Below are positions 44,665 through 52,594 of a stretch of 64,000 bases of DNA, one piece after another. This stretch comes from Streptomyces bungoensis (GTDB taxonomy: Bacteria; Actinomycetota; Actinomycetes; Streptomycetales; Streptomycetaceae), in NCBI RefSeq assembly GCF_001514215.1, contig NZ_KQ948866.1:62001-126000 (forward strand), in the 5' to 3' direction. The notes under the pieces were generated by a model, which had not been told where the DNA came from, searched no databases, and worked only from the letters and a program-made list of their open reading frames with translations. A program made the translations under genes and the position numbers. Every line of letters starts with the position of its first letter. Position 1 is the first letter of the stretch.

Positions 44665-45591
44665 TCAAATCCCCAATTTATTCGAAATCTCGTTAACGAG
44701 CGCCTCAAGTTCGCTAACGATGACCTTTCCCATTCCGGCACTAGGCTTCATTACGACCGGGACGCCTTCTCGAGGGGCGTCGCCGTAAAGCGTTTTATTC
44801 TCTCGAACGTAGTTCGCGAATACCTGAACTCCTAGAGACGAGGTCTGGTTCATGTATTGCCTCTGTGCAGCGATCGGGCGATCTGCATACATTTGAGTCA
44901 TGGTGAAGACGACACCAAGGATGTCGGGATTGATCTTCTCTACATCTGCGCCGCCGTCTTCGAGCTCCGCGTACTCATTGTAATTGGCAACCAGCTCATC
45001 GAGGCTGGTAATTAGGAAGTCAATACCCATAGTTGACAGGTAGTCGGGTTTGGCCGGGATTAGTACGTATTGACTAGCCACGATGGCGGTCTTGGTTACC
45101 ACATTGAAGTTGGGCGGGCAGTCAATCAAGATTACATCATATCGATCGAAAGACGACTCTAGGAGCCCCTCGGAAAGCCGGCGATGCACCCGCAGATATT
45201 TCAGCTTATTCTGCTTCAGGGTTCCCCCGCCAAGCTCAGTGGCAAGCTCTAGGTCCACATTGATCAGACCGAGGTGCGACGGGATGAGGTGAAGCAATCC
45301 ACCATTTACCGGAAGCGCCCGCTTCAACTTCGGGGGTTCGAAGATGAGGCTAGACAGTTCCAAACTTGCGCCCGAGGCAAGCGAATCGTACCAGCGCTTG
45401 ATAGTTTTATTGGGAGCTAGTTTATCCCGCCAATAATCCGGCTCAACCAGGGAGAAAGTAAGGCTTGCCTGCGGGTCCAGGTCAATAAGAAGAACCTTTT
45501 TTCCGCGAAATGCTAGCTCCGCGCCGAGATTCGCCGTCAGAGTAGTTTTACCTACCCCACCCTTATAGTTAATTACTGATACTACAGGCAT
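44665..45591 (-). CDS. ParA-family ATPase
   Basis: A 308-residue MinD/ParA ATPase. Deviant Walker A KGGVGKTTLTANL, Walker A' LLIDLDPQASLTFSLVE and Walker B VILIDCPPN are intact. No N-terminal HTH is present (ParA type Ib size or larger). Such proteins partition plasmids, position cargo or, in some defence loci, sit beside unknown DNA-binding partners. Third-position A/T use is unusually high here for Streptomyces, pointing to transfer from a lower-G+C source. GGAGGGGGAAGT precedes the ATG. Confidence 0.9.
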   Translation of the reverse strand: MPVVSVINYKGGVGKTTLTANLGAELAFRGKKVLLIDLDPQASLTFSLVEPDYWRDKLAPNKTIKRWYDSLASGASLELSSLIFEPPKLKRALPVNGGLLHLIPSHLGLINVDLELATELGGGTLKQNKLKYLRVHRRLSEGLLESSFDRYDVILIDCPPNFNVVTKTAIVASQYVLIPAKPDYLSTMGIDFLITSLDELVANYNEYAELEDGGADVEKINPDILGVVFTMTQMYADRPIAAQRQYMNQTSSLGVQVFANYVRENKTLYGDAPREGVPVVMKPSAGMGKVIVSELEALVNEISNKLGI

Positions 45592-46175
45592 ACTTCCCCC
45601 TCCAACGCAAGTAATGCAACGCTATTTCCACAAGATACCCTACTAAGCGCCCACCTGACATGAATTGTGGCGAACCGCTTAGCTCGCCGGCAGTTTCGTG
45701 GTATACGGCAACGAGGCGTGGTCGTTGCCGGCTCCAAGAGCCTGATCAAGGCATCGCCACGGGGCTGCCTCAGGCGTCCGTCGGCTGCGAGTGGCCGTCT
45801 GACATGCCAGGCGTGCGTCAACGCTCGTCCAGCCGGTGGTTCCCGTCAGGGGGCAACCTGACGCACGGACTGCGTGGAACGCCGTCCTCAACCGATGGAC
45901 GGCACCCTGCCAGCGTGACTTGGTCACCGAGACCGTCCAATCCGAGTGCTGCTTCCACGCGGAGGACTCCCCCTCTTCGGCTAGCCCATGCACAGACGAG
46001 GCCGCCCTCGAGTACGTGGTGGCAGCTAGACGCCGTAACCGTCTGCCGGTTGGATGGCAAACCTGATACTTCGCGAGGCGTTGTCAGTAGCGCCCGCTAT
46101 GTTGACAACACGCGCTGGCGCGGTGCCGTGTCGCGCAGCGTCCGTGTAGTCGGTGTGTCTTTTGGGAGGGGCTCG
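45592..46175. other. 584-bp divergent gap between parA and the HNH gene
   Basis: No gene supported. Probable promoters for both neighbours. A 7-bp inverted repeat (GTTGTCA at 46080-46086, TGACAAC at 46103-46109) lies about 70 bp before the HNH gene and could be an operator. Confidence 0.4.
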
Positions 46176-47153
46176 ATGGCGGCGTGGTTGGTGCTAGCGA
46201 AGGCCGGGAGCAAACGGATCAGCGAAGGTTACGACGACAGCCCCGCCACCCACTACAGCTGGGACAGCACCGTGAACAACCACGCCAAGCTGAAGGTCGG
46301 TGACGTAATCGCGTTGTGGGACGCCACCGAGCTGTTGGGGCTGTCGGTGATCGAGGACATCGAGACCGGCCAGGGTGAGAAAGAGACCCCGTACTGCCTC
46401 GCTTGTGGCAAAGCAGATGTCGCGCTGCGGAAGAGGAAGCTCCCCCGGTTCGTGTGCTGGAACCAGGAGTGCAAGCACGAGTCGGACGAAGTTGGTTGGA
46501 AGCGCAAGGAGATCACCACGTACCGCAGCCGGCACGAAGCCGGTTGGATCGACGCACGCGGAACCCTTACTGCGGCAGAGGTACGAGCCCTGTGCGTCCA
46601 ACGGGCCTCGCAGAACAGCCTGCGGGAGCTGCGTTGGCACGACTTCCACCACGCCCTAACGCATGGCGGTGTGCCGCTGCCGTTGCGTGTCATCGACACC
46701 ACCCAGAAAGCCATCACTGATGGTCATGGCACAGCCACCATCCGCGTCCGCAGGGGGCAGCCCGCCTTTCGTAAGCACCTACTTGAGGTGTTCGGCGAGG
46801 TATGCGTATTCAGCGGGCCGGCCCCGGTGCAGGCGTTGGAAGCGGCACATCTGTACAGCTACGCAGCCAACGGCAAGCACCATAAGGGTGGTGGTCTCTT
46901 GTTGCGTCGCGACTTGCACCGTCTCTTTGACCTCGGGCTGATCGCCGTCAACCCGAGGACTAAGACTTTGCACCTGGCTGGAGAGCTCAAGGCGTACCCG
47001 GACTACGCGCGGTTGGACGGCGCCAAGCTCGCAGTGCCTGTGACGCCCGATCACGTCAAGTGGATGGCAAAGCACTGGGAGATGCACCGCGCGAACGTGC
47101 CAGACGACCTGATGCCCCGGCAGGTCGGCCCCTCTCACGTAGCTATCGTCTAA
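46176..47153 (+). CDS. PUA/EVE-like, zinc-ribbon HNH endonuclease (type IV restriction-like)
   Basis: A 325-residue protein. Residues 1-65 (MAAWLVLAKAGSKRISEGYD, HAKLKVGDVIALWD) resemble PUA-superfamily EVE/ASCH reader domains of modified bases. A zinc ribbon follows (CLACGKADV ... CWNQECKHE). The C-terminus is an HNH nuclease: CVFSGPAPVQALEAAHL and GLLLRRDLHRLFDLGL. This layout matches nucleases that cut modified phage DNA. ATG at 46176 has GGGAGGGG upstream; the larger open frame from 45660 is not used. Reader specificity is unknown. Confidence 0.82.
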   Translation: MAAWLVLAKAGSKRISEGYDDSPATHYSWDSTVNNHAKLKVGDVIALWDATELLGLSVIEDIETGQGEKETPYCLACGKADVALRKRKLPRFVCWNQECKHESDEVGWKRKEITTYRSRHEAGWIDARGTLTAAEVRALCVQRASQNSLRELRWHDFHHALTHGGVPLPLRVIDTTQKAITDGHGTATIRVRRGQPAFRKHLLEVFGEVCVFSGPAPVQALEAAHLYSYAANGKHHKGGGLLLRRDLHRLFDLGLIAVNPRTKTLHLAGELKAYPDYARLDGAKLAVPVTPDHVKWMAKHWEMHRANVPDDLMPRQVGPSHVAIV

Positions 47154-47156
47154 AGA

Positions 47157-47405
47157 TCAGTGACCGTGCGAGGGCAAGCCGAAGGGCAGCACATGGATGA
47201 GCAGTGACGACTCAAGCGTCGCCCGTTCACCGCGGTGCGAGCAACCATCCTGATCGCTCACGATGACAGCTGCACTACCGAGAGACCGAAGACGCCCAGC
47301 GAACCGTACTGAGCCGCGAAGGTCACGCTCGCAGTACGGATTCCACGTCGATCTCGCAGCGCTTAGGGCACTACGGCGGCTGATGGGCTCGCCATCGGCC
47401 GCCAT
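47157..47405 (-). CDS. Doubtful small ORF after the AbrB gene
   Basis: An 82-codon open frame (MAADGEPISRRSALSAARST to FGLPSHGH) 7 bp after the AbrB-like gene on the same strand. Codon bias is weak and no ribosome binding site or domain is clear. It occupies the place of a toxin gene and could be a decayed toxin or non-coding. Confidence 0.25.
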   Translation of the reverse strand: MAADGEPISRRSALSAARSTWNPYCERDLRGSVRFAGRLRSLGSAAVIVSDQDGCSHRGERATLESSLLIHVLPFGLPSHGH

Positions 47406-47412
47406 TCGCTTC

Positions 47413-47604
47413 TCAAGAGAGATCTCCTGTGGCCGACAATTCGTTCATCGCGTCTTCCGTGCGACGTAGTACTACGCGTCCATCACCGCTGCTGTAAGCG
47501 ATCAGCTCAGAGCCCGGAGTGATGCCTGCCTCGGCGAGAAGGCCGAGGGGAAGTTGAACTTGACCATCGGGGCCCAGGACGAGTTGTACGGGTTCTCGAA
47601 GCAT
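47413..47604 (-). CDS. AbrB/MazE-type antitoxin-like protein
   Basis: A 63-residue swapped-hairpin DNA-binding protein: VQLVLGPDGQVQLPLGLLAEAGITPGSELIAYSSGDGRVVL is the SpoVT-AbrB pattern, followed by a short helix. Such proteins are usually antitoxins of PIN or MazF toxins; no complete toxin follows, so it may be an orphan antitoxin or a local repressor. Confidence 0.7.
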   Translation of the reverse strand: MLREPVQLVLGPDGQVQLPLGLLAEAGITPGSELIAYSSGDGRVVLRRTEDAMNELSATGDLS

Positions 47605-47638
47605 ATTGGAAGCCTCTCACAGCTAGGTACATAGACAG

Positions 47639-48403
47639 CTACCCATTGAGGGCCCCGATAACCTTAGCCGCCGCCACGTCAGCAGCCTCGTGCTCCCAAA
47701 TTCTGATAACCGTCCAACCCTCCTCGCATAGACGGGAGTCAGTATCGGCATCACGAGCTTGGTTCCGTTGAATCTTCGCGCGCCACCATTCGGACCGCTT
47801 CGTCGCAGGCCTGTAATGCTCGGGGCAGCCATGCCAGTAACAGCCGTCGACGAAGACAGCGACGCGCGCCTTAAAAAATACGAGGTCAGCCGTGCGTCGA
47901 AGATCAGGCAGTGGTCGAGCGTTGACACGATAGCGGAACCCCTGGCGATGGAGGACCGACCGGAGAAGCCGTTCCGGCTTGGTGTCACGGCTCTTGTTAG
48001 CTGTCATGACGGCGCGAACGGCCGTCGATGACGCTTTCGAGTCGACAGGCAATACCTCGTCCCGGATGAGCCCGGCAGCACGAGCCATCGTCCATGCCTG
48101 CTTGAGATTCGCCGCCCGGGTTGTGCAGTCGACCTCTCCAACGTATCGCTCACGGGTGCGGCCTTGCTCGGACCATCTAAGGTACGCCCGGATGCGTCGG
48201 GTTCGCCGATACACACGCAAAGCAATTGAGCCAGTAGCCCGTTTATCATCACCCAGGACGACGACCCGGCGGTGACGACCTCCAGCCGCACGATCTTGTT
48301 CGGCGGAGCGGAGGGCCCGAGACGTGCCCGGGCGCGGCTTCCAGGACCGTTCCGGCGGGAGTCGATCACTCCAACCATGCTGGCCGCTGGTCGGGTCCTT
48401 CAC
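47639..48403 (-). CDS. Vsr-type nuclease with N-terminal extension
   Basis: A 254-residue protein. Residues about 128-254 form a Vsr very-short-patch endonuclease domain: SRDTKPERLLRSVLHRQGFRYRV, ADLVFFKARVAVFVDGCYWHGC (catalytic Asp and zinc/His region) and WTVIRIWEHE. The first 125 residues are a basic extension absent from ordinary Vsr. Classical Vsr repairs T:G mismatches caused by Dcm deamination; in defence operons it may act as an effector. GTG at 48403 overlaps the methyltransferase stop by 4 nt. Confidence 0.88.
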   Translation of the reverse strand: MKDPTSGQHGWSDRLPPERSWKPRPGTSRALRSAEQDRAAGGRHRRVVVLGDDKRATGSIALRVYRRTRRIRAYLRWSEQGRTRERYVGEVDCTTRAANLKQAWTMARAAGLIRDEVLPVDSKASSTAVRAVMTANKSRDTKPERLLRSVLHRQGFRYRVNARPLPDLRRTADLVFFKARVAVFVDGCYWHGCPEHYRPATKRSEWWRAKIQRNQARDADTDSRLCEEGWTVIRIWEHEAADVAAAKVIGALNG

Positions 48404-49728
48404 GCCAGTCCCTCAGCATCGTCCAGCGCAGCCCGGACGGCCTTAGCGAAAACCTCACCGAGCCTGACCGGGACCGCGTTGCCGAGTTGGCGCATCTTCT
48501 CACCACGCGGCCCAGCGAGGGACCAGTCATCAGGGAAAGTCATCACTCGAGCGGTCTCACGGACGGTCATGTATCGGTAGCCGCTGCCGTCGAAGTTTGG
48601 ATCATCGTGCCGCATCACGGATTCACCACCAGGCACACCGTGAACTCCTGCCTTAACGGTCTTGGCTGGACGGTCTAGCTCATTGGCGGTGTGTCCGGTG
48701 TAGACACGGGCACCGGGCCAACCCACGTGATCAGGAACGTCGCCAACAGTAAGGCGGCCATGGACAGCCTCGAGCGGAACGTCAGGCAGGCGCTTTCCCT
48801 CGTTATCATCAATGCCGGCGATTGCGTCCCGTAGTGTACGCCATGGCTTAGTACCATCATCAAGGTCGAGGTTAAGCGGCACAGGAGGGAGGTTGGCCAT
48901 AACGCTTTCTCGTACACCGTCAATTCCTGGAACATCGTCATGACGCTTCCAGTATGTCCCGTCGTACATCGATCGTCTAAGCGCCTCTAGTGAAAACTCC
49001 TCCTTCGGACGATGCCGCTCCCAGTTCACGCCAAGGTCTGAACGGAAGGCAACGATGATGACCCGCTGACGAATCTGAGGCACACCGTAGTTCGCTGCGT
49101 TCACTGGTATGGGATCAACTACATACCGTTCAGACGGATCACTGAAGCTTTTACGGCTGGCCGCCTGAAGTACCGCGTCGTGTTCCTCCCAGGTCGCGCC
49201 CGGAGCCCTTTGAATAAACGGCATCTCCATCTCACGGATGATGTAGTTGAAGTAGGGCTCGAACGAAGGCCGGAGCAAGCCGCGCACATTCTCGCAAATT
49301 ACGGCCTTGGGCCGCATCTCGCGGACAGCCCGGAACATCTCCGGGAACATGTTTCGCTCGTCCCCCGTGCCCTTGTGGGCACCGCCCAGACTGAAAGGCT
49401 GGCACGGCGGGCCGCCTGCGAGTACATCAACCTCGGCATCTCTCAAAAACTCAAAGGAAGGGATATTTCGAATGTCTCCCGGAACCAGGGGCCAGTCGGC
49501 AGCCCTACGCCCAGGGCACCCCCCACCCATGTCAGGCATGGACATGTCTTCAGGGTCACGCAGCGTCGCCCCGTTCGCGACCAGCGTCTCCACAGCTCGC
49601 TTGGCGAACTCGTTGACCAGGAGCGGCCGAAAGCCCGCGTTGTGGACGCTCATCGCCAAACCGCCGCCACCGGCAAAGAGCTCCACCGAAGTCCGCTGTG
49701 TAGGCTTTCGTTTCACCTGCTCAAACAT
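48400..49728 (-). CDS. C5-cytosine DNA methyltransferase (Dcm-like)
   Basis: A 442-residue m5C methyltransferase. SVELFAGGGGLAMSVHNAGF (SAM motif I), the catalytic Cys in LAGGPPCQPFSLGG, VICENVRGLL (ENV), ANYGVPQIRQRVIIVAF and the final MRQLGNAVPVRLG are complete. Start at ATG 49728, since the in-frame codon at 49734 is TTG. Target sequence cannot be predicted. It is divergent from the ATPase-helicase operon and overlaps vsr. Confidence 0.94.
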   Translation of the reverse strand: MFEQVKRKPTQRTSVELFAGGGGLAMSVHNAGFRPLLVNEFAKRAVETLVANGATLRDPEDMSMPDMGGGCPGRRAADWPLVPGDIRNIPSFEFLRDAEVDVLAGGPPCQPFSLGGAHKGTGDERNMFPEMFRAVREMRPKAVICENVRGLLRPSFEPYFNYIIREMEMPFIQRAPGATWEEHDAVLQAASRKSFSDPSERYVVDPIPVNAANYGVPQIRQRVIIVAFRSDLGVNWERHRPKEEFSLEALRRSMYDGTYWKRHDDVPGIDGVRESVMANLPPVPLNLDLDDGTKPWRTLRDAIAGIDDNEGKRLPDVPLEAVHGRLTVGDVPDHVGWPGARVYTGHTANELDRPAKTVKAGVHGVPGGESVMRHDDPNFDGSGYRYMTVRETARVMTFPDDWSLAGPRGEKMRQLGNAVPVRLGEVFAKAVRAALDDAEGLA

Positions 49729-50221
49729 GCCCAAAGCATACCGCGGAGCGGTTGATCGGGCACCGAAACGGTAGAGGCTTGCCCCGGTGACAGTGCGGGG
49801 TGGTGCCGTCCAGTCCTGGTTTTGGGAGGTCTGAGGCTTGGTCCCACGCCTCGGTCACGGTTGCATCCGAAGCCTCTATACCGGTTGGGTGAACGGACCC
49901 AAGTGAGGCAGCCTACCCCGACCTGAGCCGCAGAGTCTCGGAAAGCTTTCGCTCAGCTCTCGGCCGTGGGTACCACGGACCCGCCCCTGTGGCTCGGGAA
50001 CAGGCTCGCTGGCACGCAGCTCGCAGCCGGCGCAGGTGGAGGTGTCCAAACTCAGTGCCCTACACACCCACCCCAGACGCCAAACTGAGAGCTACGCCAC
50101 CGACCTAGCCGATCTTCCCACTATGGTAGTTCGCGCACGACTTCTTCACGGAGTCGACGGCGCGGTCTACGGGGAGGTGGCCACGCCGGGCACCGAAGCC
50201 TGGGACGCTGGAGGGGGCCCC
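49729..50221. other. 493-bp divergent promoter region of the defence cluster
   Basis: Separates the methyltransferase-vsr operon from the GHKL ATPase operon. The open frame of the ATPase extends upstream to 50036 but carries no family-like residues there. No tRNA or named regulatory motif recognised; it should hold both promoters. Confidence 0.5.
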
Positions 50222-52594
50222 ATGAAGATCACTCCATCCTCGCGCGTACTGCGCATGCTCGGAGAGATCGAGTTCGACGAGTGGCAGTGCATCGCCGAAC
50301 TGGTCGATAACGCCTTCGATGACTTCACTGAGGTCTACGACTCAGGTCGGCCCTGGGTGGGGGGCTTCCGGGTCACAGTCCAGTTGCCTCGGGCAGTCGG
50401 GGACGACCTGGTGGTCGCTGACACTGGCCGCGGTATGACGTATGAGCAGCTCGAGAGCTCCGTCCGCGCTGGCTGGAGCGGCAACAACATGCATGACAAG
50501 CTGGGTCTCTTCGGCATGGGCTTCAACGTGTCCACAGCCCGGCTGGGGCGTCGAACCAGAGTGCTAACGACGCGTCAGGGAGATGCCGAATGGATCGGTG
50601 TCGAGATCGACCTCGACCGGATCAAGGACGACTACGAGGCCGAAGACATCACCGAGCCGAAGAGCGATCCCAACGAGCACGGCACCCGCATCATCATCAG
50701 CGGCCTGCGCCCGATGCGCGCCGACTGGCTGCGCCGTAACGGCGCTTCCCTGCGGACCACTCTCGGCGGCGTCTACTCGTGGCTGCTGGAGAACCGACCA
50801 TTTGAGCTATGGGTCGGGGGGCAGAAGGTCAAGCCAGTGCGGCACTGCCGCTGGGGCGACGACCGATTCGCGCTCTACAACGGCAAGGAGCCCATCCCCG
50901 CGTACATCCCCATCAAGGAGGAGCTAGAGGCCGCCCTAGTCTGCTTTGACTGCGGTCAGTGGCAGGGTACGGACCAGACGGAGTGCGAGAACTGCGGTGG
51001 GAAACGGCTGAAGGCCCGCGCGCGTGTCATCCACGGCTGGCTTGGGATCCAGAGGTACCTCGACAAGCGAGAGTACGGCATCGACTTTCTGCGCAATGGT
51101 CGCAAGATCCTGCGCTGGGACAAGCAGCTGTTCACCTGGCGCAATCCTGACGGGGGTGCCGGCAACGAGGAGCCGGAGTATCCGGTTGAGCTCGCCCACC
51201 AGGGCGGCCGCATCATTGGTGAAATCCATCTGGACCACGTCCCCGTCACCTATCAGAAGGATGCCTTCGAATACGCGGATCGCAGCTGGCGCGCGGCGGT
51301 CGAGTTGCTGCGCGGCCGAGGTCCGTTGCAGCCCCAGCGTGCCAAAGCCCTGGGCTACGAGGAGAACACCAGTCCTCTCGGCCTGCTGTTCAAGGGCTAC
51401 CGGCGCAACGACGCCGGCGAGCGTTATCTGATTCCGGGCGATGGCCGGCGGCCGATCCACGAGGATACCCGCCGCTGGGGCCAGGAGTTCCAAAGGGGTA
51501 ACCCTGACTACCAGACGGACGAGCGGTGGTGGCAGGCCGTTCAAGACCACGAGGCTGCGAAGCGTCGCGGCAAGGTCGATAAAGCATCCGCGAGCACGCC
51601 AGACAAGCCGGACGAAGTAACGGTCCTCGATGCCCTCGGCGCTACCGATGCCGGTGCAGGTACTAGCTCTGGTGCCACGGCCAACGAAACAGAAGCTAAT
51701 CAAAGCGATGATGCACAGACCAAGCAGGAGACACCCAAGGCAGCGGGGAAGTCTAAAGAAACCCGACAGGAGCGCATCGAACGCTACCTGACGAACTCCA
51801 CGGTCTACCCTGAGCTGTCCCGCGACTTCGGCCACCCGCGCGTCGGCTTCATAACTGTCGAGGCTCGCCGCCTGGAGACTGGGGACCTCGCAGACGACCA
51901 GGGCAACCGCACACCCGTGCTCATGGATCAGAAGCGCGGCAACGACTTCGTCGCCTTCCTTGACTTTGGTCATGACGTCTTCCGCCGTTTCGGCACCGAT
52001 CCTGCCGACCTGCTCCTCGTGGAGACGGCGGTGTTGCTCAAGGTTCAGGCCGAAAGTCCCTGGACTCACTCGCAACTCGTGGCTGCCCTGAGGGAAAACT
52101 CCCTCGCAGCAACCGCCCTTGATCCGCAGATCGTCACCCTGGATGCCCGGGACCTCCTCGCGGAGATCCGCCAGCGGATGGCCTCCGCAATCGATCGGAC
52201 CGGTGACCCGCAGCGCGCCTTCCAGTACCTCTCACCAGACGAGCTCACGATGACCGAGAACACGCTCGTCGCGAACAATCGGAGCCCCCAAACCGGGGTG
52301 CTTGGCGATAATGGCGACTTTCTCCTATACGCACCGCCGCTGTTCCTCGTTCGGCTACTCGAGCAATGGCCGGAGGCGTTCATGGACGGCCATGTATTCA
52401 AGGGCCCCTATGGGAGCGTCAGTTCGCCGTCCGCTCAACGACTCAGCCTCGCTCGCACTGCTGGCTACCTGTCCGATATCGCGACACAGGCCAGCTTCGA
52501 AGGCCCCGCCCTGCCCGTACAACTGCTTCGTACACGGCTCAGCGCACAGCTCCTACAAGACGAACTAGCCGACGAGGAAGAGGATCAGGCGTGA
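50222..52594 (+). CDS. GHKL (Hsp90/MORC/MutL-like) ATPase with zinc ribbon
   Basis: A 790-residue ATPase. The N-box is IAELVDNAFDDF (Glu/Asp-Asn, residues 25-36), G1 is VVADTGRGMTYEQL (about 64-77), and G2 LGLFGMGFNVSTARLG (about 94-109), the MORC-like GFN signature. A four-cysteine zinc ribbon (Cys241, 244, 255, 258) and a charged Ala/Thr/Lys-rich linker (about 460-520) follow, then a C-terminal helical domain. ATG at 50222 is 4 nt after GGAGGGGGCCC. It is the first of four co-transcribed genes and may be a DNA clamp or switch. Confidence 0.9.
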   Translation: MKITPSSRVLRMLGEIEFDEWQCIAELVDNAFDDFTEVYDSGRPWVGGFRVTVQLPRAVGDDLVVADTGRGMTYEQLESSVRAGWSGNNMHDKLGLFGMGFNVSTARLGRRTRVLTTRQGDAEWIGVEIDLDRIKDDYEAEDITEPKSDPNEHGTRIIISGLRPMRADWLRRNGASLRTTLGGVYSWLLENRPFELWVGGQKVKPVRHCRWGDDRFALYNGKEPIPAYIPIKEELEAALVCFDCGQWQGTDQTECENCGGKRLKARARVIHGWLGIQRYLDKREYGIDFLRNGRKILRWDKQLFTWRNPDGGAGNEEPEYPVELAHQGGRIIGEIHLDHVPVTYQKDAFEYADRSWRAAVELLRGRGPLQPQRAKALGYEENTSPLGLLFKGYRRNDAGERYLIPGDGRRPIHEDTRRWGQEFQRGNPDYQTDERWWQAVQDHEAAKRRGKVDKASASTPDKPDEVTVLDALGATDAGAGTSSGATANETEANQSDDAQTKQETPKAAGKSKETRQERIERYLTNSTVYPELSRDFGHPRVGFITVEARRLETGDLADDQGNRTPVLMDQKRGNDFVAFLDFGHDVFRRFGTDPADLLLVETAVLLKVQAESPWTHSQLVAALRENSLAATALDPQIVTLDARDLLAEIRQRMASAIDRTGDPQRAFQYLSPDELTMTENTLVANNRSPQTGVLGDNGDFLLYAPPLFLVRLLEQWPEAFMDGHVFKGPYGSVSSPSAQRLSLARTAGYLSDIATQASFEGPALPVQLLRTRLSAQLLQDELADEEEDQA

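Noticed and set aside
45660..46175. N-terminal extension of the HNH protein
   Set aside because: The frame is open but the residues lack structure and GGGAGGGG marks the start at 46176.
50036..50221. Longer N-terminus for the GHKL ATPase
   Set aside because: The frame is open but its residues are not family-like, and a good ribosome site directly precedes ATG 50222.
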